DNA of 64,000 bases from Caballeronia fortuita (lineage in GTDB: Bacteria; Pseudomonadota; Gammaproteobacteria; Burkholderiales; Burkholderiaceae). The notes under the pieces are model-generated. The model was not told the origin of the DNA, searched no databases, and worked only from the letters and a program-made list of their open reading frames with translations. A program made the position numbers and the translations under genes. Of this stretch, positions 1-8,861 are shown in pieces. Positions within the stretch are counted from its first letter, which is position 1, and the number at the start of each line of letters is the position of its first letter. The DNA is taken from NCBI RefSeq assembly GCF_001544835.2, contig NZ_FCNX02000004.1, positions 62,001-126,000 on the forward strand. Reading direction: 5' to 3'.

Positions 1-108
1 GATCTTGTTGCAAAGCGACGCATAGACGCTGTCGCCGTACGACTCTTGCGGCGCATCGAGCACGACGGTTTCGCCTGCGGCGCTCGCGCGGACTTCTTTC
101 TTACTCAT
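1..108 (-). CDS. tssC: T6SS contractile sheath large subunit TssC, N-terminal fragment
   Basis: Only the first 36 codons are inside the window; the gene runs off the left edge. The reading frame opens with ATG at 106-108 and begins MSKKEVRASAAG. TssC (VipB/ImpC) pairs with TssB to build the contractile sheath of the type Vi secretion tail in the cytoplasm. The call rests mainly on position: it follows tssB on the same strand after 54 bases, the invariant tssB-tssC order, and T6SS genes surround it. The short N-terminus by itself is weakly diagnostic. Confidence 0.75.
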   Translation of the reverse strand, partial: MSKKEVRASAAGETVVLDAPQESYGDSVYASLCNKI

Positions 109-162
109 TGTTTGTCCTGTCTGGAATGCTTGTCAGTTGAAGCGTGAGAAAGGCGGCCGGAA

Positions 163-675
163 TCAGGCCTGGCCTTCCGGCTGCGTCGCCGCCGTGGCGA
201 TCTGCGAAAGCTCGCCGCGCAGCTTGTCGGAGAGTTCCTTGTTCTTCAGGATCTTTTCGAACTCTCGACGGAACGTGCCGTTGTCGAGCAGGTTCGACTT
301 CAGATCGCGTAGCAGATTGCGCACGGCGAGCAGCGCCTGCAATTCAGGAATCTGACGCGCCACCTGTTCGGGCTCGAAGTCCTTCATCGAACGGAAGGAG
401 AGGTTCACCGGCAGCTCGGAGCCATCGTTCGCGAGCGTGTTCTCGGCGGCGAATTTCAGGTCCGGCGCGTGATCGGCGAGGACAGCGTCGAAGTTATTCT
501 TGTCGATGTTGACTTTTTTGCGCTCGGAAAGCGGCGCCTGTTCGCGCCCCGCGCTGAAATCGCCTGCGACCAAAAGTTTCAGCGGCAATTCGACCTTCTT
601 TTGCGCGCCGCCGGTGTGCAGATCGAGCGTGATCGAAACACGGCTCTTGGGAATTTCTCTGTGGAAGCTATCCAT
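163..675 (-). CDS. tssB: T6SS contractile sheath small subunit TssB (VipA/ImpB)
   Basis: A 170-residue protein of normal TssB length. It shows the family's N-terminal block (VSITLDLHTGGAQKKVELPL, then LLVAGDFS) and the C-terminal stretch on PELQALLAVRNLLRDLKSNL that precedes the sheath helices. With TssC it forms the cytoplasmic contractile sheath disassembled by ClpV, which is encoded at 4255-6912. I chose the ATG at 673-675 over a TTG one codon upstream because AAGGA lies six bases before the ATG. It is the first gene of the leftward T6SS operon, followed by tssC. Confidence 0.95.
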   Translation of the reverse strand: MDSFHREIPKSRVSITLDLHTGGAQKKVELPLKLLVAGDFSAGREQAPLSERKKVNIDKNNFDAVLADHAPDLKFAAENTLANDGSELPVNLSFRSMKDFEPEQVARQIPELQALLAVRNLLRDLKSNLLDNGTFRREFEKILKNKELSDKLRGELSQIATAATQPEGQA

Positions 676-1129
676 CAATAATCCTTAATAAAATTTGGAA
701 AACAAGTACCTATCTCGCTTTCTTTCGCGGCGTATATTAGAACAGGTTTCACGGCAATCCAACAGAATGCTACGTCTGCCTAAATAAACGGCAAACAGTA
801 TGCGACACTCGTAGATTGCCTTTGATAAACAATGGTTTTTCAAATTCTTCTGACCGCTCCTGGATACGCGCCAAGCTAATGAACGATGCCGCGAGAAACA
901 TTAATTGACAAATTACAGCGATCTCCGTGCTCTCTCGAAAATAGCCGGAAATGGCTTCCTGCACCGCAAGTTACTGTTTTCGAAAGACCTTTCGCCTTTG
1001 CCCGTTATTTCTCTCCCGCTTATCCCGAAACTATACGAATCGTGTTCCGGAATATAAAATGCGCCGCCCGAATCACAAATAAGCATTCCGAAATATGGAA
1101 AGGCGGAAAGCAAAACCGCTTCGACACTC
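676..1129. other. Divergent T6SS promoter region, about 450 bp without a gene
   Basis: This spacer separates leftward tssBC from rightward tssL. It is visibly more A/T-rich than its surroundings, as expected of a shared promoter region. Short reading frames here have no SD and no protein-like composition. I could not pick a convincing -35/-10 pair or a -24/-12 sigma-54 site. Confidence 0.5.
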
Positions 1130-1855
1130 ATGAACATGCTGTCTTCGTCTTCCGCCCATCCGAGCCTCGTGGAGGCTGCGCCGGGGGTTCCGCCGTCGCC
1201 CATGTCAGGTATTCGCGATCTTCTTCGCGACACCGCGCTTCTCGTCGCGACGCTATCGACCGGCGGCGCCCCCGAGAAATTCGACGTCTTGCGTCCGCGC
1301 TGCGCGGCGCTGGTCGCGGAATTCGGCGCCGCTCTGGATCGACGCGGCTATCCGGCGGACGTGCGTGAAGATGCGCGGAAGGCGCAATGCGCCTTGCTCG
1401 ACGAGGCGGCACTGCATCATCTGTCGGACAAAGAAAAGTCGAGCTGGTCCGCGCAGCCGTTGCAGGTCGAGAATTTCCAACAGCACGATGCCGGCGAACG
1501 CGTGTTCGAGCGGCTCGAATTTCGGATGCGCGAACGCGCCCCGCAGGTCGACCTGCTCGAATGCTATGCGGCGCTTCTCGGACTGGGATTTCGCGGCCGG
1601 TACGCTGTCGGCGGCGAAAGCGAGCGCGCGGCGCTCATCGCTGAATTGAACGCGATGATCGAGCGCCTGCGTCCTCGAAGCGAGCGCGCGCTCGTCATCG
1701 ACGAACCCGGTCGGCGCTTCGGCGACTGGCTGCGGCGCTTTTCGCCCTGGGCGATCGCCGGTATAGGCTCTTTTGCCGCGCTCGTGACGTGGCTCGTCTG
1801 GCACATCGCGCTCGATGCGCAACTGGCGGCGCTGATTCCCGCCGTCAAGCCGTGA
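1130..1855 (+). CDS. tssL: T6SS baseplate-anchor protein TssL (DotU/ImpK), short form
   Basis: A 241-residue DotU-family protein. An alpha-helical cytosolic domain carries the family hallmarks (VREDARKAQCALLDEAAL, then an FFxxL/FERLEFRMRE-like segment and LLECYAALLGLGFRGRY). A single C-terminal membrane helix follows at about residues 205-228. TssL, TssM and TssJ form the envelope complex onto which the baseplate docks. Some TssL proteins carry a C-terminal OmpA/peptidoglycan domain; this one does not, and the next gene supplies such a domain instead. Starts at residue 3 or about 25 are also possible. The stop overlaps a GTG of the next frame (GTGA), so the genes are translationally linked. 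Confidence 0.92.
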   Translation: MNMLSSSSAHPSLVEAAPGVPPSPMSGIRDLLRDTALLVATLSTGGAPEKFDVLRPRCAALVAEFGAALDRRGYPADVREDARKAQCALLDEAALHHLSDKEKSSWSAQPLQVENFQQHDAGERVFERLEFRMRERAPQVDLLECYAALLGLGFRGRYAVGGESERAALIAELNAMIERLRPRSERALVIDEPGRRFGDWLRRFSPWAIAGIGSFAALVTWLVWHIALDAQLAALIPAVKP

Positions 1856-1860
1856 GCGCC

Positions 1861-3543
1861 ATGCAGAGACTGGGTTATCCGGCGCGCGTGATGATCGTTC
1901 TCGCGACGCTTCTCGCGCTGTGCGTGCACTGGTTCGTGCAGCCGTTCGGCAAGGAATGGATCTGGTTGTCGACGGTCGGCGTGCTGATCGTCGCGGCGAG
2001 CCTGATCGTCTGGCGCACGCGACAGTTGTCGCGTGCGCGCCGGCGCAGCGCGCATATCCTGAATGCGCTGGGCGCGGCCACCGTCGACATTCCGCTCAAT
2101 CTGCGCACCCGCATGCCGCTCGTGCTCGTCACCGGCGATGCGCTCGCCACGCTCTTCGACCGCTCCGCTGGCGAGAAGCGCCTCGTGTTCATCGGCGATG
2201 GCGCGATCTGGCTGCGCGTGGATCGTCCGCAGGATCTGCCCGAAATCGCGCTCGCGACGCGCCAATGGCGTGACGGACAGCCGCCCGATGGCGTCGTGCT
2301 GAGCGTCGCGCCCGCGCTTCACGCCGATGCCGACGCGCTTGCGCAACGCCTGCGCGTGGCGCGTCAATCACTCGCCGATGCATCGCGCATCGTGAGTGCG
2401 CGCCTGCCGGGTTACGTGGCCGTCTATCAGCGCCTAACGAGCCTCGCGCCCCGCGATGCGAACGTGGCGCGCGAGTGGCATTGCGCGTCGGCATCGGCGC
2501 CGCTCGTCGATGCAGAACGCTTCGAAGCCGTCATCCGCAACGCGGAAGACAATGCGTGCCGCCACGCGGACAGTCGTTATGCGTCGGTGCATGCGGCGGC
2601 GCTGGCGTCGATCGTCGGATGGACGCAGCGCGTCGTGATCGACACGCTCACCGATTCCCGCCAGCCGGCTTCGCCGTGGGCGCTTCATGGCGCGGGCTGG
2701 ATCGATTGCGGACCCGCGAGCGATGCGGCCAAACCGTGGGAACTCCACGTACAGACGCAGACGCGCATCGCGCCCGCGAGCGTCGATGCGACACCCGCGC
2801 CGTGGCCGTTGCCGCAACAGTTGATCGCATCGATGCCGCGCCGCATCGTGACATCGCCGCGTATGGCCGCGTTCGCGCATGCCATCGGCATCGTCGCGCT
2901 GGCTGCGGGCGCGGCGTTCCTCGGCGCGGGACGCCATAACGCGCAGCTTCTCGAAAGGATAAAGACGCATCTGGACCGCTACGCGTCGATCGCGCCGGAT
3001 CACGACGCCGCACGCCGCGATGCGCTGCAAGCGGTCGTCGCCGACCGCGACGAACTGGATCGTTATAACCGGACCGGCGTGCCGCTGCGGCTGTCCTTCG
3101 GGCTGTATCACGGCGCGCAGCTTTCGCCTGCGCTGAATGCGGCCATCGCGAGCTATCAGCCGCCGCCACCACCGCCGACCGTCGTCACGCTCGACAGCAT
3201 GTCGCTCTTCGACAGCGGCAAGACGGAACTGAAGCCCGGTTCGACGCGCGCGCTCGTCGCCGCCGTGGAACTCATCAAGGCGCATCCCGGCAAGCGGATC
3301 ATCGTCGCGGGCCACACGGACGATGTCGGCAGCGCGGCGGCCAACCTGCTTTTGTCGAACGCGCGCGCGGCTGCATTGCGCGACTGGCTGATCGATGCAT
3401 CCGGCATCCCGGCGACGCAGTTCGCGGTTCAAGGCTACGGCGATACGCGTCCTATCGCCGCCAACGACACGCCTTCGGGTCGCGCAAAAAACCGCCGCGT
3501 CGAGATTACGCTCGTACCGGACACCACGAACAACGCGAACTGA
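1861..3543 (+). CDS. TssM-like membrane protein fused to a peptidoglycan-binding OmpA domain
   Basis: About 560 residues, half the size of a normal TssM. Two membrane helices lie near the N-terminus (about 10-27 and 33-51). A cytosolic part resembles a shortened IcmF/TssM NTPase region but has no visible P-loop. A third membrane helix sits at about 338-358. It is followed by an FGLYHG segment like the TssM periplasmic domain and a proline run. Residues 440-555 form an OmpA-like domain with the AGHTDDVGS, LSNARAAALRDWL and GYGDTRPIA...NRRVEI signatures for peptidoglycan binding. It sits directly after tssL, so it probably anchors the T6SS membrane complex to the cell wall. The start could be GTG at 1852, which overlaps the tssL stop, or ATG at 1861. 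Whether a full TssM exists left of the window is unknown. Confidence 0.8.
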   Translation: MQRLGYPARVMIVLATLLALCVHWFVQPFGKEWIWLSTVGVLIVAASLIVWRTRQLSRARRRSAHILNALGAATVDIPLNLRTRMPLVLVTGDALATLFDRSAGEKRLVFIGDGAIWLRVDRPQDLPEIALATRQWRDGQPPDGVVLSVAPALHADADALAQRLRVARQSLADASRIVSARLPGYVAVYQRLTSLAPRDANVAREWHCASASAPLVDAERFEAVIRNAEDNACRHADSRYASVHAAALASIVGWTQRVVIDTLTDSRQPASPWALHGAGWIDCGPASDAAKPWELHVQTQTRIAPASVDATPAPWPLPQQLIASMPRRIVTSPRMAAFAHAIGIVALAAGAAFLGAGRHNAQLLERIKTHLDRYASIAPDHDAARRDALQAVVADRDELDRYNRTGVPLRLSFGLYHGAQLSPALNAAIASYQPPPPPPTVVTLDSMSLFDSGKTELKPGSTRALVAAVELIKAHPGKRIIVAGHTDDVGSAAANLLLSNARAAALRDWLIDASGIPATQFAVQGYGDTRPIAANDTPSGRAKNRRVEITLVPDTTNNAN

Positions 3544-3641
3544 CATCGCCATTCGAATCCCCGGAGTTCTCTCTCCGGGATCTTGTCGCTCGGAAAGCGA
3601 ATTTTCGAGCATTGATTGGCAGTACCAAAGAGGAGTAGTAA

Positions 3642-4127
3642 ATGGCAATTCCCGCATATATGTGGCTCAAGGATGACGGCGGCGCCGACATCAAGGGTTC
3701 CGTCACGGTGCAAGGCCGCGAAGGCAGCGTCGAGCTGACCGCGTTCGATCACGGCGTGCATATCCCGACCGATGGCAACACCGGCAAGCTGACCGGCACG
3801 CGCGTGCACGCGCCGATCACGCTGACGAAGGAAACCGATTCCTCGTCGCCGTATCTGTACAAGGCAGTGACGAGCGGCCAGACGCTGAAGTCCGTCGAGA
3901 TCAAGTGGTACAAGATCGACGACGCGGGCAAGGAGAAGGAATACTTCAACACCAAGCTCGACAACGTCAAGGTCGTCGCCGTGCGTCCGAAGATGCTCGA
4001 CATCAAGAATCCGGAATTCGAGAAGCACAACCATCTGGAAGAAGTCGAACTGCGCTACGAACAGATCACCTGGTCGTACAAGGACGGCAACATCATCCAC
4101 AAGGACACGTGGAACGAGCGCGCGTAA
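3642..4127 (+). CDS. hcp: T6SS tube protein / secreted effector carrier Hcp
   Basis: A 161-residue Hcp1-family protein (starts MAIPAYMWLKDDGGADIKG, ends in a beta strand before NERA). Hexameric Hcp rings stack into the inner tube of the T6SS tail and are secreted. Upstream is a good SD (AGAGGAGTAGTAA before the ATG). The gene is followed at once by a strong intrinsic terminator, so it can be expressed at higher level than clpV downstream, matching the large amount of Hcp needed. Confidence 0.97.
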   Translation: MAIPAYMWLKDDGGADIKGSVTVQGREGSVELTAFDHGVHIPTDGNTGKLTGTRVHAPITLTKETDSSSPYLYKAVTSGQTLKSVEIKWYKIDDAGKEKEYFNTKLDNVKVVAVRPKMLDIKNPEFEKHNHLEEVELRYEQITWSYKDGNIIHKDTWNERA

Positions 4128-4140
4128 GCGACTCGACTGA

Positions 4141-4198
4141 GCGTCTCATGACCACATGAGACGCCGATGCCGGCCCGTTCCGCGGGCTGGTCTTTTTT
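4141..4198 (+). terminator. Double hairpin terminator after hcp
   Basis: The first hairpin, 4141-4164, is a perfect 10-bp inverted repeat (GCGTCTCATG / CATGAGACGC) with a four-base loop. The second, about 4169-4191, has a nine-pair stem with two G-U pairs and is followed by six T residues (4193-4198), the form of a rho-independent terminator. It lies between hcp and clpV. Confidence 0.8.
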
Positions 4199-4254
4199 CT
4201 GCATATCCAAAATCCCCGCACGCTCTCTTTCATCTCCCTCGTCACGGACTTCAT

Positions 4255-6912
4255 ATGACAATGCGCGACTCCACTCATCTGCTTCGCCGGCTCAACCCGC
4301 ATTGCGCCCGCACCCTCGAAGCGGCCGCGAGCCTGTGCCAGACGCGCCTTTCCGACGAGATCACCGTCGAGCATTGGCTCCTGAAGCTGATCGAGGCAGA
4401 CGAAGGCGATATCCCCGCGATCCTGCGTCACTATGAAATCGATGTCGATGCAATCTGGAACGCGTTGCTCGCAGCCATCGAACGTGCGCCGCGCAATCTG
4501 CGCGGCATGCCGTCGCTGTCTATTCAACTCGCGAGCGTGCTGCAGGACGCGTGGAATCTCGCATCGCGCGAGGATATCGACGGCACGATCCGCTCGGCGC
4601 ATCTGCTGCGCGCCATCATCGCGGCGCCGCACGTGATGCGCACGCAGGACGCGTGGCCCCTCTTCTCACTCTCCGACGCGCAGATCGAAAGGCTCGTGCC
4701 GCGTCTCGGCCGCGCATCGTGCGAGAACGCGACGCAGCCGCAAGACGATGTCGATGAAAGCGCACCCGTTGCCGATGAGAACGCGCCATTGAAACAAACA
4801 CCCGCACGCTCGACCGAAGGCGAGGCGCTGGAACGCTTCGCCATCGATCTGACGGAGAAGGCGCGGCGCGGCGACATCGATCCGGTATTCGGCCGCGATC
4901 GCGAGATCCAGCAGATGATCGACGTGCTCGTGCGCCGCCGCAAGAACAACCCGATTCTCGTGGGCGAGCCGGGCGTCGGCAAGACGGCGCTCGTCGAAGG
5001 TCTCGCGCTGCGCGTCGCGGATGGCAGCGTGCCCGCGCTCTTGCGCGGCGTGCGTATCCTCACGCTCGATCTCGGCTTGTTGCAGGCTGGCGCGGGCGTG
5101 AAGGGTGAGTTCGAGCAGCGCCTGAAAAACGTGATCGATGAAGTGAAGGCATCGGCGACGCCGATCGTGCTTTTCATCGACGAAGCCCACACGCTCATCG
5201 GTGCGGGCAATTCGGCGGGCGGTTCCGATGCCGCCAATCTGCTGAAGCCTGCGCTCGCGCGCGGCGAACTGCGCACCATCGCCGCGACGACGTGGACGGA
5301 ATACAAGGAATACTTCGAGCGCGATGCGGCGCTGGAGCGGCGCTTCCAGATGGTGAAGGTGGAAGAGCCGGACGACGACACCGCCTGCCTCATGCTGCGC
5401 GGCCTCGCATCGCACTATGCGAAACATCACGACGTGCATATCCGCGACGAAGCGCTCGTTGCGGCCGTCAGGCTGTCGCGTCGCTACATTCCCGCGCGGC
5501 AGTTGCCGGATAAGGCCGTCGATTTGATCGACACCGCTGCCGCGCGTGTACGCATGGGTCTCGATACGCCGCCCGCGGAGTTGCAGCGCGCCCGCGCCGC
5601 CGTGGCTGCACTGGAACTCGAACGAGCGAGCATCGATGCCGACGAACGTGCGGGTATCGACGAACCATCCGCGCATCGGGACGCGCTCGACGCCGCGCTG
5701 AAACAGGCGAATCAGGAGCTTGCGGCTATTCAGACGCGCTATGAGCGCGAGTTGCCGCTCGTGCTCGCGCTGCTGGAACGACGCGGCGACGGCAAGACGA
5801 AGCCCGACGCCGATGCCATCACCGCCGCGAACAACGCGCTCGCCAATGCGCAAGGCAAGACGCCGCTGATCTTCGCCGATGTCGATGCGCAAGCCATCGC
5901 GCGCGTGGTCGCGGAGTGGACGGGCGTGCCGGTTGGCAATCTCGTCGAGGACGAATTGTTGAATCTGCTGACGCTCGAAGATCAGTTGCAAAAGCGCGTG
6001 GTCGCACAAGACGATGCACTCGGCATGCTCGCGCAAAGTCTGCGCACCGCGAAGGCGGGGCTCAAGAGCGAACACGCGCCACTCGGCGTGTTCCTGCTGA
6101 CGGGCACATCGGGCGTCGGTAAAACGGAGACGGCGCTCGCGCTCGCCGACGTGCTCTTCGGCGGCGAGGCCGCGCTCACGACGATCAACATGTCGGAGTA
6201 TCAGGAAGCGCACACGGTATCGCAATTGAAGGGCTCGCCGCCGGGTTACGTCGGTTATGGACGCGGTGGCATCCTCACCGAAGCAGTGCGTCAGCGCCCG
6301 TATAGCGTGGTGCTACTCGATGAAGTGGAGAAAGCGCACCGCGACGTGCTCGACGTGTTCTATCAAGTGTTCGATCGCGGCTCGATGCGCGACGGCGAAG
6401 GCCGCGAGATCGACTTTCGCAACTGCGTGATCCTGATGACGTCGAACCTCGGCAGCGAAGAGATTCATACCGCGACGACGGACACGCCCGACATCGCGCA
6501 TGCCGCGTTGCTCGATGCGATTCACGATCCGCTCGTGAAGCATTTCCAGCCCGCGCTGCTCGCACGTTTCCAGACCCTGGTTTATCGTCCGCTCGATGTA
6601 AATGCGCTCGGCAACATCGTACGTCTGAAGATCGCGAAAATCGCGGACAGGCTGAAACGTCAGCATGACGTCAAGCTCGTCTGCGATGAATCGCTGATCG
6701 CATCGCTTGCTGAAGTCTGCCTGTCGCGTGAATCGGGCGCGCGCAACATCGATGCGTTCCTCGATCAGCACATCCTGCCGACCGTCTCGCGCGAACTGCT
6801 CACGCGCATGGCGAACGGCGCCGCGCCTGCCGGGATTCGCCTTGCGAATTCGGAGGACGGGAATCTTACGATTGAGTTCATCGATCGTGATGAGGCCGGC
6901 CCTCTTCTCTAA
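4255..6912 (+). CDS. tssH: T6SS sheath-recycling AAA+ ATPase ClpV/TssH
   Basis: An 885-residue ClpB-class ATPase. The order is an N-terminal repeat domain (residues 1-150), a variable acidic linker, a first AAA+ domain (P-loop GEPGVGKT near 237), a coiled-coil middle domain (about 435-530), and a second AAA+ domain (P-loop GTSGVGKT near 617, then GSPPGYVGYG). ClpV extracts TssB/TssC from the contracted sheath so that subunits can be reused. The ATG at 4255 is preferred over an in-frame ATG at 4156, because the upstream codons fall inside the hcp terminator and the domain start matches ClpV. It converges on the permease gene with a two-base gap. Confidence 0.96.
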   Translation: MTMRDSTHLLRRLNPHCARTLEAAASLCQTRLSDEITVEHWLLKLIEADEGDIPAILRHYEIDVDAIWNALLAAIERAPRNLRGMPSLSIQLASVLQDAWNLASREDIDGTIRSAHLLRAIIAAPHVMRTQDAWPLFSLSDAQIERLVPRLGRASCENATQPQDDVDESAPVADENAPLKQTPARSTEGEALERFAIDLTEKARRGDIDPVFGRDREIQQMIDVLVRRRKNNPILVGEPGVGKTALVEGLALRVADGSVPALLRGVRILTLDLGLLQAGAGVKGEFEQRLKNVIDEVKASATPIVLFIDEAHTLIGAGNSAGGSDAANLLKPALARGELRTIAATTWTEYKEYFERDAALERRFQMVKVEEPDDDTACLMLRGLASHYAKHHDVHIRDEALVAAVRLSRRYIPARQLPDKAVDLIDTAAARVRMGLDTPPAELQRARAAVAALELERASIDADERAGIDEPSAHRDALDAALKQANQELAAIQTRYERELPLVLALLERRGDGKTKPDADAITAANNALANAQGKTPLIFADVDAQAIARVVAEWTGVPVGNLVEDELLNLLTLEDQLQKRVVAQDDALGMLAQSLRTAKAGLKSEHAPLGVFLLTGTSGVGKTETALALADVLFGGEAALTTINMSEYQEAHTVSQLKGSPPGYVGYGRGGILTEAVRQRPYSVVLLDEVEKAHRDVLDVFYQVFDRGSMRDGEGREIDFRNCVILMTSNLGSEEIHTATTDTPDIAHAALLDAIHDPLVKHFQPALLARFQTLVYRPLDVNALGNIVRLKIAKIADRLKRQHDVKLVCDESLIASLAEVCLSRESGARNIDAFLDQHILPTVSRELLTRMANGAAPAGIRLANSEDGNLTIEFIDRDEAGPLL

Positions 6913-6914
6913 GC

Positions 6915-8354
6915 TTATCGTTCGACCGCTTGCAGATGCCGCGCCGAATGCGCTTCGTCATCGGTCTCGACATCGTTGCGGCCGCGCTTGAACACCGCAT
7001 ACGCGACGATCAGAATCCCGAGGCTCGCTACGCCGAGCCATAGCGGCTTGCGTTGATCGGGAATGAAGGCCATCGCGATGAGGATCGCCATCATTCCGAA
7101 GATCGCGAGCCACGTGAGATAGGGAAATCCCCACATACGCACGCGCAGATCGCCCACCTCGAAGCTCGTCATGCGGCCACGCAGACGCAGTTGGGAGAAC
7201 GCGATCAACAGGTACACGAAGATCGCCACCGTGCCGTACGAGTTCACCAGGAAAGCGAAGACCGTATCCGGCGATATATACGACATCACCACCGACACAT
7301 AACCGAACACCGTGCCGAGCAGAATCGCACGCGTGGGCACACCGCGCTTGTTGACCTTCGCGAGTCCAAGCGGCGCATCGCCGTGACGCGTCAGTGCGAA
7401 CAACATGCGCGATGCCGCGTACAGCCCCGAATTGAGCGCGGAGAGCACGGCGGTCAGCACGATCGCGTTCATCACGTTGGCGGCGGCAGGCATGCCCATG
7501 ACTTCGAGCGCGCTCACATAGGGCGTGGCCATCTGACGCGAATTCCACGGCACCAGCGCGACGACGAGCGCCACCGAGCCGACATAGAACACGAGCACAC
7601 GCGTAATGACGGAGTTGGTCGCCTTCGCCACGGCCTTGGCAGGCTCCTTCGCTTCAGCCGCCGCGATCGTGACGATCTCCGCGCCGAAGTAGAAGCCCGT
7701 TGCCGCGACCGCGCCTGTCATCACCGGTCCGATGCCTTTGGGCATGAAGCCGCCGTGCCCGAGGAAGGTCGCGGCGACATCGGTCGTGTGCATCGATGCG
7801 GGCCACAAGCCGCATACATAAAGACCGCCGAGGAACAGGAACACGATGATCGCGCCGACCTTGATCGACGAGAACCAGAATTCGAATTCGCCATAGCTGC
7901 CGACCGATATGAGGTTGGTCAGGGTGAGCACGACGAGCAGCACGAGACTGATGATCCATGCGGGCACATCAGGGATCCAGAACTGCACGAGCTTCGCGCC
8001 CGCGACCGCTTCGAGCGCGATCACGATGACCCAGAAGTACCAGTACATCCAGCCCGTCAGAAAGCCTGCGAGACGGCCCGGCCCGCGCTGCGTCCTGAAG
8101 GCGAGCCGCGCATATTCATAGAACGAGCCGACGGCTGGCATCGCGCAGGCCATCTCGCCTAGCATCCGCATGACGAGAACGACGAGGCCGCCCGTAATGA
8201 GAAACGAAAGGATTGCGGCAGGCCCGGCCTGCTGGATCACTACACCGCTACCGACGAAAAGTCCGGCGCCTATGACGCCGCCCAGCGCGATCATCGTCAT
8301 GTGGCGCTGCTTGAGGCCGCACTTGAGATCGCCTTGCTCTGTGCTCGATTGCAT
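6915..8354 (-). CDS. APC-superfamily amino acid / GABA-type permease
   Basis: A 479-residue polytopic membrane protein with about 12 helices. It opens with the amino acid transporter signature (LKQRHMTMIALGGVIGAGLF), followed by GEMACAMPAVGSFYEYA and EIVTIAAAEAKEP, typical of the AAT/GabP branch. It is probably a proton-coupled importer of an amino acid, GABA or a polyamine-derived compound in the inner membrane. The SD CAGGAG precedes the ATG. The SnoaL-like and FAD oxidoreductase genes upstream on the same strand suggest a small amine-use unit. The exact substrate cannot be read from sequence. Confidence 0.88.
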   Translation of the reverse strand: MQSSTEQGDLKCGLKQRHMTMIALGGVIGAGLFVGSGVVIQQAGPAAILSFLITGGLVVLVMRMLGEMACAMPAVGSFYEYARLAFRTQRGPGRLAGFLTGWMYWYFWVIVIALEAVAGAKLVQFWIPDVPAWIISLVLLVVLTLTNLISVGSYGEFEFWFSSIKVGAIIVFLFLGGLYVCGLWPASMHTTDVAATFLGHGGFMPKGIGPVMTGAVAATGFYFGAEIVTIAAAEAKEPAKAVAKATNSVITRVLVFYVGSVALVVALVPWNSRQMATPYVSALEVMGMPAAANVMNAIVLTAVLSALNSGLYAASRMLFALTRHGDAPLGLAKVNKRGVPTRAILLGTVFGYVSVVMSYISPDTVFAFLVNSYGTVAIFVYLLIAFSQLRLRGRMTSFEVGDLRVRMWGFPYLTWLAIFGMMAILIAMAFIPDQRKPLWLGVASLGILIVAYAVFKRGRNDVETDDEAHSARHLQAVER

Positions 8355-8438
8355 GTCGTCTCCTGATTGCTCGTGTCGATTCGGCGCTCGCCCGCGGATG
8401 CGTTGCCCGCGATGTCGAGGCGCACATTCAATGATGCG

Positions 8439-8828
8439 TCAAAGCGCCGGACGATCCTTGCGATAGGCATTCTTCACGGCGATCTTGCCATCGCGGAACG
8501 TGAAGACGTCCACCATGCGCGCCTCGATGCGCGAACCGTCCGCTTTGGTGCCGCGAAACGTCGACTCCGACACGCCGCGCTCGCCGCTCACGAAGTGCTC
8601 GCCGTCGTTCCACGATGCATCCGGAAAGGTCTCCCACGCGAGCGTGAAGCCCTTGCGCACTTCGTCGCGGCCCTTGAACGTGCGGCCCAATTCATCGGGT
8701 CCGGCCACGCCGTGAAAGACGCATTCATCCGCCATGCAATTCATCAATGCATCGATATCGTGGCGATTCCATGCATCGTTGAATGACTCCAGGAGGCGAA
8801 TGTATTGCTGATTCGTTTCAATGCTCAT
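8439..8828 (-). CDS. SnoaL/NTF2-like protein, cytosolic
   Basis: A 129-residue single-domain protein with the NTF2/SnoaL fold pattern: an N-terminal helix (YIRLLESFNDAWNRHDIDAL), ADECVFHG, and strands ending VFTFRDGKIAVKNAYRK. Such proteins are small hydrolases, isomerases or ligand binders, and the family does not fix a reaction. It lies between the permease and the oxidoreductase with short gaps, so it may act on the same substrate. The SD is weak. Confidence 0.7.
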   Translation of the reverse strand: MSIETNQQYIRLLESFNDAWNRHDIDALMNCMADECVFHGVAGPDELGRTFKGRDEVRKGFTLAWETFPDASWNDGEHFVSGERGVSESTFRGTKADGSRIEARMVDVFTFRDGKIAVKNAYRKDRPAL

Positions 8829-8861
8829 GTCTCGAAGTTCTCGGTGCGTTACTGGAAAATT

